This document shows positions 1-9,045 of a stretch of DNA of 64,000 nucleotides, piece by piece. The notes below the pieces were generated by a model that saw only the letters and a list, made by a program, of their open reading frames with translations, did not search any database and had not been told where the DNA came from. The DNA is from Natronococcus sp. CG52 (GTDB lineage Archaea; Halobacteriota; Halobacteria; Halobacteriales; Natrialbaceae). Location of the stretch: NCBI RefSeq assembly GCF_023913515.1, contig NZ_CP099391.1:2728001-2792000 (forward strand). Reading direction: 5' to 3'. The translations under genes were made by a program, and so were the position numbers. Positions within the stretch are counted from its first letter, which is position 1, and the number at the start of each line of letters is the position of its first letter.

Positions 1-201
1 CCGTTCTCACCGCAACCCCGGGGTTCAGGCCCTGTCTTTTTGTCCGTTTCCGTGAACGTGACCGACAGCGAATGCGTAGACGAATAGTAGACGACTTTCT
101 TCGGATCGTCTCGGACAGGCGGAGAGACGCAGACGTATCGACTCGAGGCTCCCTCGCGACGGTTCGCAACACCTTATCGCCGGGAGGTCGAACGGTGGCG
201 C

Positions 202-1179
202 ATGACTCCGAACGTTCTGGTCGCCGGCGAGACGCTGATCGACTTCCTCCCCGAACGACCCGGCCCGATCTCGAGCGTCGAGGGCTTCGACCGACGGCCC
301 GGCGGCGCGCCCGCGAACGTCGCCGTGGCACTCGAGCGACTCGAGCGAACGCCGCTGTTCTGGACCCGCGTCGGCGACGACCCGTTCGGCCGCTACCTCC
401 GGGAGACGATCGACGGACACGGTCTTCCGGACCGGTTCGTCGAACTCGATCCCGACGCGAAGACGACGCTCGCGTTCGTCACCCACGACGAGACCGGCGA
501 TCGCGAGTTCTCCTTCTACCGCGACGGAACGGCAGACACCCGCCTCGAACCCGGCCGGATCGACGACGCAACCCTCGAAAACCTCGAGTGGGTCCACGCC
601 GGCGGGGTCGCCCTCTCGAGCGGCTCCTCGCGGGACGCCACGCTGGACCTGCTCGAGCGCGCCGCCGACCGGGGCTGTACGGTCTCGTTCGATCCCAACG
701 CCAGGCCGGAGCTGTGGCCCGACGAGGAGGCGTTCCGAAACGTCGTCCGGGACGCCCTCGAGCACGTCGGCGTCCTGAAAGCGGCCGAGGAGGAGCTCGA
801 GGCGCTCGGCTTCGAGGGAGCTGACGTCGAGGAACTGGCTCGCGAGGCCCTCGAGTTCGGACCCGCCACCGTCTTCGCCACTCGAGGCGACGAGGGGGCG
901 ATCGCCGTCGCCGGGGACGACGCACCCTGGTCGGGAACGGCCAGCCACCCCGGCTACGAGGCCGACGTCGTCGACACGACCGGCGCGGGCGACGCGTTCG
1001 TCGCCGGAACGATCGCCGCGCTCTCCGACGGGCAGGATCTCGAGGAGACGCTCGCGTTCGCCAACGCCGTCGGCGCGAGCGCGACGACCGCCCCGGGCGC
1101 GATGACGGCGCTCCCGGATCGCGAATCCGTGCAGACGATCAGGGAGAACGAGGCGTCGAAAGCCGATTCGGATACCTGA
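202..1179 (+). CDS. PfkB-family sugar kinase (fructokinase-like)
   Basis: A 325-residue ATP-dependent sugar kinase of the ribokinase/PfkB family, predicted to phosphorylate a hexose or ketose in the cytoplasm. The N-terminal glycine-rich signature GGAPANVA is at about residues 34-41. The C-terminal nucleotide and catalytic signature DTTGAGDAF is at 258-266, with Asp264 the expected catalytic base. Length is normal for fructokinases. CTTATC about 27 bases before the ATG may be a TATA-like box, suggesting a leaderless transcript. It lies upstream of an ABC sugar importer but in its own unit. Substrate cannot be read from sequence; fructokinase or 2-keto-3-deoxygluconate kinase are both possible. 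Confidence 0.88.
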   Translation: MTPNVLVAGETLIDFLPERPGPISSVEGFDRRPGGAPANVAVALERLERTPLFWTRVGDDPFGRYLRETIDGHGLPDRFVELDPDAKTTLAFVTHDETGDREFSFYRDGTADTRLEPGRIDDATLENLEWVHAGGVALSSGSSRDATLDLLERAADRGCTVSFDPNARPELWPDEEAFRNVVRDALEHVGVLKAAEEELEALGFEGADVEELAREALEFGPATVFATRGDEGAIAVAGDDAPWSGTASHPGYEADVVDTTGAGDAFVAGTIAALSDGQDLEETLAFANAVGASATTAPGAMTALPDRESVQTIRENEASKADSDT

Positions 1180-1275
1180 AGGGTCGTAGACGGCGCTCGG
1201 TGCAGCGGTACTCGTCGTGATAGGTTTCAGTATCCGAACGCGAAGTATTTACGAAGTACCGTTCAATCATCGAAC

Positions 1276-1494
1276 GTGTCGATCGCGCAGATTCGGTGGA
1301 CCGTTCCGAGATCGTACGCGATTTTGCTCGGTGCCGCCCTCACCGCGAGTTTCGCGTACGCCGTATTCGTGAGGCAGTTGCTTCTCTGGCTGTTCGGCGT
1401 CGTGGCGCTGGCTACGTTCGTCCTCTCGGTGTGCGTCGTCTATCTCTTCTATCGGCTCGTGGTCGCCGTCGAGCGGATCGCTAACGGGTCGTAA
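1276..1494 (+). CDS. Small two-helix membrane protein
   Basis: A 72-residue protein beginning at a GTG. It has two hydrophobic helices, roughly residues 14-32 and 36-62, with a short basic N-terminus and a polar tail. An AT-rich stretch (AGTATTTACG) lies about 25-30 bases upstream and could serve as promoter. I do not recognise a family. It sits alone between the sugar kinase and the aldo/keto reductase, with codon use like its neighbours. Confidence 0.6.
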   Translation: MSIAQIRWTVPRSYAILLGAALTASFAYAVFVRQLLLWLFGVVALATFVLSVCVVYLFYRLVVAVERIANGS

Positions 1495-1575
1495 CGTGCG
1501 GTCTCGAGCCGCCAGGTGACGGTTTTCCGCGCCGACCGGCCGTTTTAGGCTGACGGCGGGAGAAGGACCGCTCGT

Positions 1576-2571
1576 ATGAGCGACGACAAAATGGAGTACA
1601 CCCGACTCGGATCGACCGGCCTCGAGGTCTCGCGGTTCTGCCTCGGCTGTATGAACTTCGGCGGCGAGCAGCCGTGGATGCTCGACGACGAGGAGCGCAG
1701 CCGCGAACTCATCGACCGCGCGCTCGACCTCGGCATCAACTTCTTCGACACGGCGAACGTCTACTCGCACGGCGAGAGCGAGGAAATCCTCGGTCGGGCG
1801 ATCACCGACTACGACCGGGACGAGCTGGTGATCGCGACGAAGGTCTACGGTGACATGGGCGACGGGCCGAACAGGCGGGGGCTGTCCCGAAAGCACATCT
1901 TCGACCAGTGTCGGGCGAGTCTCGAGCGACTCGGCCTCGACTACGTCGACCTCTACCAGATCCACCGGTTCGACGACGAGACCCCGATCGAGGAGACGCT
2001 GTCGGCGCTCGACTCGCTGGTCGAGGAGGGGCTCGTCCGGTACGTCGGGGCGAGCACGATGCCGGCCTGGAAGTTCGCGAAACTGCTGTACACCGCCGAC
2101 GTGGAGAACTACGAGCGGTTCGTCTGTATGCAGCCGGAGTACAACGCCGTCGACCGCCACGAGGAGGCGAACCTCCTGCCGCTGTGTGCCGACGAGGGGA
2201 TCGGCGTCATCCCCTGGTCGCCGCTAGCCGGCGGCTTCCTCACGGGGAAGTACGACCGCGACGACGACGATCCCGACGGCGACGTCCGCGCCGCGACCGA
2301 CGAGTACACGCGGGAGCGGTTCGCCGAAGAAAACTGGGAGGTCCTCGAGGCGATCCGCGAGGTCGCCGACGAGGTCGACGCGAGTGCCGCGCAGGTGAGC
2401 CTCGCCTGGCTGCTCCACCGGGACGTCGTCGACGCGCCGATCATCGGTCCGAAGTCGATCGACCACCTCGAGGAGAACGTCGGCGCGCTCGAGGTGTCAC
2501 TCACCGACGAACAACTCGAGCGCATCGAGGCCCCGAAGACGCCGCGCTGGCCCGCGCCGGGGAAGGACTGA
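1576..2571 (+). CDS. Aldo/keto reductase
   Basis: A 331-residue NADPH-dependent aldo/keto reductase with a TIM-barrel fold, of the YajO/Tas-like group, predicted to reduce aldehydes or keto-sugars in the cytoplasm. The catalytic tetrad is visible: Asp58 and Tyr63 in DTANVY, Lys89 in IATKVYG and His130 in YQIHRF. The C-terminal IIGPKS segment matches the cofactor phosphate-binding region. The stop codon runs directly into a long inverted repeat that separates it from a convergent gene. The neighbouring sugar transport genes make a sugar-derived substrate plausible, but this is inference. Confidence 0.9.
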   Translation: MSDDKMEYTRLGSTGLEVSRFCLGCMNFGGEQPWMLDDEERSRELIDRALDLGINFFDTANVYSHGESEEILGRAITDYDRDELVIATKVYGDMGDGPNRRGLSRKHIFDQCRASLERLGLDYVDLYQIHRFDDETPIEETLSALDSLVEEGLVRYVGASTMPAWKFAKLLYTADVENYERFVCMQPEYNAVDRHEEANLLPLCADEGIGVIPWSPLAGGFLTGKYDRDDDDPDGDVRAATDEYTRERFAEENWEVLEAIREVADEVDASAAQVSLAWLLHRDVVDAPIIGPKSIDHLEENVGALEVSLTDEQLERIEAPKTPRWPAPGKD

Positions 2572-2652
2572 TACGGTTTGCTGTAACGAGTTCCCGGCCC
2601 AACCGCAGGACGGTTCGCGGTTGTGCCGGAACTGACGTACAGCAGTCCGTAT
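2571..2652. repeat. Long imperfect palindrome between convergent genes
   Basis: Two 36-base arms (2571-2606 and 2617-2652) are imperfect inverted copies around a 10-base loop. The outer ends ATACGG/CCGTAT, the block TGCTGTA/TACAGCA, AGTTCC/GGAACT and the inner AACCGC/GCGGTT all pair. It fills the whole gap between the aldo/keto reductase stop and the convergent gene's stop. It could act as a bidirectional terminator or be a copy of a dispersed intergenic palindromic element. No other copy was noticed in this window. Confidence 0.75.
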
Positions 2653-2656
2653 GAGG

Positions 2657-3490
2657 TCACTCGAAGACGGCGAACTGGGCCCGACAGGAGGGACAGCGGA
2701 GAACGGTTCTGGGAGCCTGCGACGCCGACCGGGGCGTTCCGCAGCACCCGTGTTGAGGTCCTTCGACGAGTGCTTCCTCGCACTCGGGACAGGTCTCGAG
2801 GAACGTACACAGCGGCCTCGCGGCGAGCCGGCGGAGCTCTCGCGGAGCACCGACGTCCGCCAGGGCGTAGACCGCGGCGACTTCGGCGACGGCGACCGGG
2901 CGCTGGAGCCACAGTTCGTCGGTCGCAGTGCTCGACTCACCCTCGAGAACGACGTGCGTGCGTCCGCGCGAGGTGACGATCGATCGGTCGACCGCTTCAG
3001 TCACGATGCTGGCGGTTGCGTCCGCGAGGTTGCGGTCGCTCTCGGCGGCGAGATCTGCCATCTCCTCGTGCCACCGTCGCTCGAACGACCGCGAGAGGAA
3101 CAGTTGATCCGTCTCCTCGTCGACCTCGATCACCCCGTTTTCGACCAGCGCCGCGAGGACGGCCTCGCCGTCGGTCGACCGTTCGACCGCCGCATCGGCC
3201 GTGAGACCGTCGGCGAGCGATCCACCCTCGGCCTCCGGTTCGTCGTGGAACGGATCCCATGGAAGGGCCGCGACCAGCCGCGGAGCGAACTCGGGGGTGT
3301 ACGGGACGAGGTAGCCGCGGAGCCAGATGCCGGCCGCGCCGAGCGTCGCCACGGCGACCGCCAGCGGCGGGGAGACGATCGCGACCGCGATCGAGGCGAT
3401 TCCGAGAAGGACGGCGTTTACGACCGTGCAGGGCCAACAGCGGTTCTCGCCCGTGTACCGGGACCGTCTGATCCTGGAGAACGCCGACAT
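2657..3490 (-). CDS. Membrane protein with C-terminal cysteine-pair (zinc-ribbon-like) region
   Basis: A 277-residue protein of unknown function. The chosen ATG gives a start MSAFSRIRRSRYTGENRCWPC; the longer frame upstream is Arg/Ser-rich and looks non-coding. The N-terminus has a Cys-Trp-Pro-Cys motif followed by two hydrophobic helices at about residues 25-65. The middle is an acidic soluble domain. The C-terminus carries cysteine pairs (CPECEE, CCG, CPSC) that resemble a zinc ribbon. It is convergent with the aldo/keto reductase. I recognise it only as a haloarchaeal conserved-type protein. Confidence 0.72.
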   Translation of the reverse strand: MSAFSRIRRSRYTGENRCWPCTVVNAVLLGIASIAVAIVSPPLAVAVATLGAAGIWLRGYLVPYTPEFAPRLVAALPWDPFHDEPEAEGGSLADGLTADAAVERSTDGEAVLAALVENGVIEVDEETDQLFLSRSFERRWHEEMADLAAESDRNLADATASIVTEAVDRSIVTSRGRTHVVLEGESSTATDELWLQRPVAVAEVAAVYALADVGAPRELRRLAARPLCTFLETCPECEEALVEGPQHGCCGTPRSASQAPRTVLRCPSCRAQFAVFE

Positions 3491-3901
3491 TGCACTCTCG
3501 TTTCGGAGGTGACAACTTGAGCGTTCCGTCCACGCGAATCCCCGCCGGCGCGGTCGCGTGAATCGGGGAGCGATACCTGGAGAACGATTGTACACGGGAT
3601 TACCGGTTCCCGCGTCGCCGACCGACGACGTCCGCCGGGACCTCGAGACGCGAGCGTTCGTCGAACGGATCGACGCCGCCGCGGTAATACGTGATTTCGG
3701 GCACCGCCTGTCTAGCAACTGGTTTCGCTCGTCGACGGTCACGACGATCGACTCCGATATCGCCTATTACCGCTCACTCGAACCGACGAGATCCCGTCGA
3801 ACGCCGCCGGCGCCGTCCGGTTTTTCGAATCGCACGCCTAGTCACAACAACTGTAGTAAACACCCATAATGATAAATAGTAATAGTTCGTTATTCCGGCT
3901 G
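3491..3901. promoter_or_regulatory. Intergenic region with promoter of the ABC importer operon
   Basis: About 410 bases separate the divergent membrane-protein gene from the importer operon. No convincing gene is visible. Near the right end the DNA becomes AT-rich, with a TATA-like ATAAATA at 3872-3878 centred 27 bases before the ATG at 3902. This fits a leaderless haloarchaeal promoter. It also argues against the in-frame ATG at 3869, which would lie within the promoter. Confidence 0.55.
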
Positions 3902-5437
3902 ATGCATGGGGATAACTCACAAGGTACGGATTCACAACGCACCGGCGTGTCACGACGACGCTTCGTGAGGGGAGTCGGTGCGACCGGTGCGGCGGCCAGT
4001 TCGATCTCGGTGGCCGGCTGTACGGCCGCTCCGTGGGGGAGTAGCGACGACGACGACGTTCCCGACGGTGCCGAAGACTACGAGACGGTTGTCACCTGGC
4101 ACGGCGGTTTCGCCGACGACGAGTCCGACGACGTCAAGGACGACGTCCGGGAGGCGCTGTGGGAGGCGGGGCTGTCCGAGGATATCTACGTCGACATCCA
4201 GCAGTCGTCCGAGTCGACCGACGACGTGCTGGACCAATACACCACCTGGCTGTCGGCGGGCCGATCGGACCCCGACATCCTCAACATGGACTCGGGGTGG
4301 ACGATCCCGTTCATCGAACGCGGCCAGCTCGGCCGGATCGACGAGTACATGTCCGACGATCAGATCGCGGAGATCGAGGAGGACTACTTCCCGGCGAGCG
4401 TCGACTCCGTCCGCGACGAGGACGGCAACCTCCACGGGCTTCCGGTGTTCGTCGACCTCGGCCTGATGCACTACCGGAAGGATCTCGTCGAGGCGGCGGG
4501 CTACGATCCCGACGGAGAGGTGTGGGCGACGGAGCCGCCGACCTGGCAGGAGTTCTCGGAGGCCGTCAGCGCCGCGATGGAGGAAGACGACGAGATCGAG
4601 CAGGGCTTTACCTTCCAGGCGGACAACTACGAGGGGCTGTCCTGCTGTAACTTCAACGAGTGGATCACCACGTGGGGCGGCGCGTACTTCGGCGACCACG
4701 AGAACCTCCACGCCAACGTCGGCGACCGGCCGATCACCGTCGAGGACGAGCCGGTGCTCGACGCAATTCGAATGATCCGCACGTTCATCCACGGCAGCGA
4801 CGCCGACGACACGCTCGACGACTTCGAAGGCGGCATCTCGCCGGAGGCCGTCCTGGGGTGGAACGAGGACCCCTCGCTCGGCCCGTACGGCGACGGTCGG
4901 GTGATCGCGAACCGCAACTGGTCGTACGCGGCCGCGATGCACGCACAGGACGACGACGAGGACGGCGCCGGCTTCGGCGAGGACCACGGCGTGATGCCGA
5001 TCCCGTACGCGGTGACCGAGGACGAAGCCGAGTACGAGGGCACCGGCGGCACCGCCGCGGCGCTCGGCGGCTGGAACGCCGTTCCGAACCCGAACTCCGA
5101 AAACCTCGACGCGGTCGGCGAAGTCCTCGACGCGCTGATGGACCCCGACTTCCAGCTATTCATCTTCGAACACCCTCTGATCGGCAACATCCCGCCCCGC
5201 TCGGAGGCCCTCGAGGACGACGACGCCGAGGACATTCCCGTCATGGGCCGCTACGTCGACTCGATCAGGGTGGCCGGCGAGACCGCGACGGCGCGACCGG
5301 TCACGTCGCTCTGGCCCGACCAGTCGAGCGTGACCGCCAGTCACGTCCACTCGGCGCTTCAGGGCGACGAGACGCCGGCGGACGCGATGAGCAACCTCAC
5401 CGACGACCTCGAGCAACTCGAGCAAGAGGGGAACTAG
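3902..5437 (+). CDS. Tat lipoprotein solute-binding protein of sugar ABC importer
   Basis: A 511-residue extracellular substrate-binding protein of the CUT1 type. The N-terminus has a twin-arginine signal (SRRRFVRG) and a lipobox (SVAGC), so it is exported folded through Tat and anchored outside by a lipid on Cys. The mature part is strongly acidic and ends in a typical all-alpha C-lobe. The start at 3902 is preferred over 3869 because a TATA box overlaps the latter. It is the first gene of an operon with two permeases and an ATPase. A sugar or polyol ligand is inferred from context; the exact ligand is not visible. Confidence 0.9.
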   Translation: MHGDNSQGTDSQRTGVSRRRFVRGVGATGAAASSISVAGCTAAPWGSSDDDDVPDGAEDYETVVTWHGGFADDESDDVKDDVREALWEAGLSEDIYVDIQQSSESTDDVLDQYTTWLSAGRSDPDILNMDSGWTIPFIERGQLGRIDEYMSDDQIAEIEEDYFPASVDSVRDEDGNLHGLPVFVDLGLMHYRKDLVEAAGYDPDGEVWATEPPTWQEFSEAVSAAMEEDDEIEQGFTFQADNYEGLSCCNFNEWITTWGGAYFGDHENLHANVGDRPITVEDEPVLDAIRMIRTFIHGSDADDTLDDFEGGISPEAVLGWNEDPSLGPYGDGRVIANRNWSYAAAMHAQDDDEDGAGFGEDHGVMPIPYAVTEDEAEYEGTGGTAAALGGWNAVPNPNSENLDAVGEVLDALMDPDFQLFIFEHPLIGNIPPRSEALEDDDAEDIPVMGRYVDSIRVAGETATARPVTSLWPDQSSVTASHVHSALQGDETPADAMSNLTDDLEQLEQEGN

Positions 5438-5472
5438 CGACCCCACTCGTTTCACCACATTAGCACGTAATA

Positions 5473-6441
5473 ATGGCAACAGACAATCGGGGCGCGTCGA
5501 GCTCGACTCTTACGCGCCCGCACGTAGCCGTAGCCAACAAACTCGAGACCATCAGCGAGGACAAGTTCGCGTACTTCCTGCTGGTACCGACGTTCCTGCT
5601 GATTACGGTCGTCGCCATCTACCCGCTGCTCGAGACGTTCCGGCTGTCGATGTACGAAGACCAGCTCGGAAGCGTGGGCGTCGGTGATTTCGTCGGGCTC
5701 TCGAACTACGTCGAGGTGCTGACCGGCGCACGGGACGTCGTACTGCTGTCCGGCTTCTGGTACGGCGTCGCGATCACGCTCGGGTTCGCGCTCGCGAGCG
5801 TGTTCTTCGAGACGCTTCTCGGACTCGGAATGGCGCTCGTTCTCGACAAAGAGTTCCGCGGGCGGGCGGTCGTCCGCATGGCGATCCTCATCCCGTGGGC
5901 CGTCCCGGTCGTCATCCAGGGGATGATCTTCTACCTGATGTTCGAGCCCTCGATCGGCTTCGCGGTACGGCCACTCCAGGAGATCGGGCTGATGTCCTCG
6001 ACGCCGCTGACGACCACTCGAGACGCGCTGATCCTGCTGATCACGGCCGACGTCTGGAAGACGACGGCGTTCATGGCGCTGATCATCCTCGCCGGCCTCC
6101 AGAGCATCGATCGCAGCCTCTACGAGGTCGGCCGGGTCGCCGGCGCCACGCGCTGGCAGCGGTTCGTGATGATCACCTTCCCCCTCGTTCTGCCCGCGAT
6201 CCTCGTCGCGATGCTGTTCCGGACCCTGCAGGCGATGCAGGTGTACGGCATCGTCGTAACGATGTCGGGCTGTTCGACGGTGCCGTCGCTCACCTGCATG
6301 GTCGTCGAGACGTTCCGGGCCAACCGGTTCGCGACCTCGGCGACCGTCGCGTTCCTCACGGCGGGGATCATCTCCATCATCATCGGCATCTACCTGGTGA
6401 AGTTCGTCGACAGTCTCAGAGAGATCGGAGGTGACGTCTGA
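5473..6441 (+). CDS. ABC sugar permease 1 (MalF/UgpA-like)
   Basis: A 322-residue inner permease subunit with six or so transmembrane helices, the first at about residues 35-55. The EAA loop that docks the ATPase is visible as YEVGRVAGATRWQRF followed by PLVLPAIL. It is typical in length and order for the first CUT1 permease. Its stop overlaps the next start by one base (TGATG), indicating translational coupling. It works with the binding protein upstream and the second permease and ATPase downstream. Confidence 0.9.
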   Translation: MATDNRGASSSTLTRPHVAVANKLETISEDKFAYFLLVPTFLLITVVAIYPLLETFRLSMYEDQLGSVGVGDFVGLSNYVEVLTGARDVVLLSGFWYGVAITLGFALASVFFETLLGLGMALVLDKEFRGRAVVRMAILIPWAVPVVIQGMIFYLMFEPSIGFAVRPLQEIGLMSSTPLTTTRDALILLITADVWKTTAFMALIILAGLQSIDRSLYEVGRVAGATRWQRFVMITFPLVLPAILVAMLFRTLQAMQVYGIVVTMSGCSTVPSLTCMVVETFRANRFATSATVAFLTAGIISIIIGIYLVKFVDSLREIGGDV

Positions 6442-7376
6442 TGGCGACCGAAACCGGACCGTCGACCCAGTCGGAAGACGATCAGAGCACGCTCCAGCGG
6501 TGGATCCAGCGCAGCATCCGCGATCCGCAGCTGGCCTACCGCGTGACCTTCTACACGGCGATGATCTTCTTCCTCGTCTTTACGCTGTTTCCGTTCTACT
6601 GGCTGGTGGTGCTCGCGCTCACGCCGAATCACCTCATCGTCAACATGGGAATTCTTCCCGGTGGATTCAACATCAGCGTGTTCTGGGACGTGTTCCAGCA
6701 GGTGCCGATACACCTGTACATCCTCAACAGCTTCATCATCGCGATTACGACGACGATCATCGTCTTGCTCGTCGCGAGCCTGGCCGGCTACGTCTTCGGC
6801 CGACTCCAGTTCCGCGGGAAGGGACCGCTGATGTTGCTCATCCTAATCATCTCGTTCTTCCCGCCGGCGGCGTTCATCCTGCCGCTGTTCCGGATCTTCA
6901 CCGGCAACATCGAGATACTCGGAACCACGACGCCCGACCTGTTCAACACGGCCGGGGCGATGATTATCCCCTTCAGCGCGCTCATGCTGCCGCTGTCGAT
7001 ATTCATCCTCACGACGTTCTACGCGCAGATCCCGGACGGCTTGGAGGACGCCGCCCGCGTCGAGGGGACGACCAGGATCGGCGCACTGACCCGGGTGATC
7101 ATGCCCCTCTCGATGCCCGGCCTGTCGACCGCGGGCATCCTCACGTTCATCGCCGTCTACCAGGAGTTCTTCTTCTCGTTCCTGATGACCGACGGCCGGG
7201 TGGAGAACTGGGCGCCGCTGGTCTGGGGGATCCTCAACTTCCAGGGCCGGTACTCGGACCTCTACAACTACATGGCAGCAGCGAGCATCATCGGCGTCCT
7301 GCCGGTCGCACTGCTCGTCGTCATCGCACAGGAGAAGATCGTCAGCGGACTCACGCAAGGAGCACTCAAGGAGTGA
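6441..7376 (+). CDS. ABC sugar permease 2 (MalG/UgpE-like)
   Basis: A 311-residue second permease. The N-terminal 30 residues are polar, then about six transmembrane segments follow. The EAA-type loop LEDAARVEGTTRIGALTRV precedes IMPLSMPG, as in MalG-like subunits. It begins at an ATG overlapping the upstream permease stop, and only six bases separate its stop from the ATPase start, so the three genes are almost certainly one transcript. Confidence 0.9.
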   Translation: MATETGPSTQSEDDQSTLQRWIQRSIRDPQLAYRVTFYTAMIFFLVFTLFPFYWLVVLALTPNHLIVNMGILPGGFNISVFWDVFQQVPIHLYILNSFIIAITTTIIVLLVASLAGYVFGRLQFRGKGPLMLLILIISFFPPAAFILPLFRIFTGNIEILGTTTPDLFNTAGAMIIPFSALMLPLSIFILTTFYAQIPDGLEDAARVEGTTRIGALTRVIMPLSMPGLSTAGILTFIAVYQEFFFSFLMTDGRVENWAPLVWGILNFQGRYSDLYNYMAAASIIGVLPVALLVVIAQEKIVSGLTQGALKE

Positions 7377-7382
7377 TCACAC

Positions 7383-8570
7383 ATGGGAGAAGTAACACTC
7401 GAACACGTCACGAAACGCTACGAAGACGTCGTCGCGGTCGACGACATGAACCTCGAGATCGAGGACGGCGAGTTCGTCTGTCTCGTCGGCCCCTCGGGCT
7501 GCGGGAAGTCGACCACGCTCGAGTCGATCGCGGGGCTGACCACGCCGACGGAGGGTCGCATCGAGATCGCCGATCGGGAGGTGACGAACCTGCCCCCGAA
7601 GGACCGGGATATCGCGATGGTGTTCCAGAACATCGCGCTGTTCCCGCACATGGACGTCTACGACAACATCAGCTTCGGCCTCCGGCTTCGGAGCTACGAG
7701 CAGGAGGAGATCGACCGCGCGGTCGAGCAGGCGGCGGATATCGTCCAGCTCGAGGAGATGGAAGACCGTCAGCCGAGCGAGCTCTCGGGCGGGCAGCGCC
7801 AGCGCGTCGCCATCGCGCGGGCGATCGTTCGCGATCCCGAGGTGTTCCTGATGGACGAGCCGCTGGCGAACCTGGACGCGAAGCTGCGCGTCCACATGCG
7901 GACCGAACTCCAGCGGCTGCACAAGGAACTGGGCGTGACGACGATCTACGTCACCCACGACCAGGCCGAAGCGATGACGATGTCCGACCGGATCGCCGTC
8001 ATCAACGGGGGGGAACTCCAGCAGATCGCGCCGCCGCTGGTCTGTTACAACGAGCCCGCGAACCGCTTCGTCGCCGGCTTCATCGGCTCGCCCTCGATGA
8101 ACTTCGTCGAGGGCGAACTCGTCGCGAACGGTCTCGAGACGCCGAAATTCGCGGTCGAGTTCGACCCGAACCGGATCGACGGCGCCTCGGTCGGCGACGC
8201 GGTCACGCTCGGCGTCCGACCCGAGGACGTCTACCTCACGGAGAACGAACGATACGTGTCGGCGCCGGGCGATCCCATCGAGGTGACGACGGACGTCCTC
8301 GAGCCGATGGGCGACGAGGTCTTCGTCTACCTGTTGTTTGAAGATAGTGGGGATCGGACGATGGAACAGCAAGGCTCGCGCGGATCGGAGGAACTGCTGA
8401 TGAGCGTCGATCCCGACACGGAACTCGAGGAGGAGGAAGCGGTCGAGGTCGTTCTCGATCACTCCAAGATCCACCTCTTCGACACCGAGACGGGGGCGGC
8501 GATCACCCACGGCGTCGAGGACCTCACGGACGCGCGCGTCGCCGTCGCGGACGCAGAGCACGACAGCTAG
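7383..8570 (+). CDS. MalK/UgpC-type ABC transporter ATPase
   Basis: A 395-residue ATPase energising the sugar importer at the inner membrane face. Walker A GPSGCGKST is at residues 36-44, the Q-loop VFQNIALFPH near 83-92, the signature ELSGGQRQR near 134, Walker B VFLMDEP next, then the H-loop YVTHDQAEA. The C-terminal 130 residues form the OB/TOBE regulatory region typical of MalK-type ATPases, here carrying a Glu-rich insert (ELEEEEAVE). Its position directly behind the two permeases fixes its partners. Confidence 0.93.
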   Translation: MGEVTLEHVTKRYEDVVAVDDMNLEIEDGEFVCLVGPSGCGKSTTLESIAGLTTPTEGRIEIADREVTNLPPKDRDIAMVFQNIALFPHMDVYDNISFGLRLRSYEQEEIDRAVEQAADIVQLEEMEDRQPSELSGGQRQRVAIARAIVRDPEVFLMDEPLANLDAKLRVHMRTELQRLHKELGVTTIYVTHDQAEAMTMSDRIAVINGGELQQIAPPLVCYNEPANRFVAGFIGSPSMNFVEGELVANGLETPKFAVEFDPNRIDGASVGDAVTLGVRPEDVYLTENERYVSAPGDPIEVTTDVLEPMGDEVFVYLLFEDSGDRTMEQQGSRGSEELLMSVDPDTELEEEEAVEVVLDHSKIHLFDTETGAAITHGVEDLTDARVAVADAEHDS

Positions 8571-8606
8571 CCCACGACAGACACCACCACGTATCCACCA
8601 CTACAC

Positions 8607-8810
8607 ATGGTAGAACCGCTCGCAATCGCCTACGTAACCGCCGTAACCGTCCTGTTTTTCTTCTGGGTCTACGGCATCGTATCGTTCGTCTTCGACCTGA
8701 AGAACAAGATCATCCCGGCGGCCGTCCACTACGCGCGGGGTCGACGGGAAAAGAAGGAGAAACGGGAACGGGAACGGGAGCGCGAAGAGCGCGAACGACA
8801 GCTCTACTGA
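8607..8810 (+). CDS. 67-residue single-pass membrane protein at end of ABC operon
   Basis: A small protein with one hydrophobic helix at about residues 5-30, including an aromatic run (VLFFFWVYG). It then has a short amphipathic segment and a tail of about 25 residues made almost only of Arg, Glu and Lys, likely a charged helix on the cytoplasmic side. It lies 36 bases after the ATPase on the same strand, so it is probably the fifth gene of the importer operon. I know no assigned function. A role as an accessory or assembly subunit is inference. Confidence 0.7.
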   Translation: MVEPLAIAYVTAVTVLFFFWVYGIVSFVFDLKNKIIPAAVHYARGRREKKEKREREREREERERQLY

Positions 8811-9012
8811 CGGAAGGTTCCGACGCCGGAGCCGTCCCGATGCGACTCCGACGACTGACTCCCGAACACCCCGTCGTTTTTCACTCGCGGGACTCGCTGA
8901 ACCAGTCCGTCGGGAGCCCGCTTCGAGCCCGGTCGGAACGGGGTTCGGAGGGGAGCGAAATGCGCGACGAGCGGCCGCGCTGTACCCGGCGTTCGCCGCA
9001 GGTGACAGCCGG

Positions 9013-9020
9013 ATTTATGA
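9013..9020 (+). promoter_or_regulatory. TATA-like box for the isomerase gene
   Basis: ATTTATGA is centred about 30 bases before the ATG at 9046, the expected spacing for a leaderless haloarchaeal transcript. The isomerase is therefore likely to be transcribed separately from the ABC operon that ends 235 bases upstream. Confidence 0.4.
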
Positions 9021-9045
9021 CCCTCCCGGCCGTCGTTGCGGCCGT

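Noticed and set aside
3869-3901. ATG at 3869 as start of the solute-binding protein
   Set aside because: It lies within the AT-rich TATA region, and the ATG at 3902 is correctly spaced from it and leads into the Tat signal.
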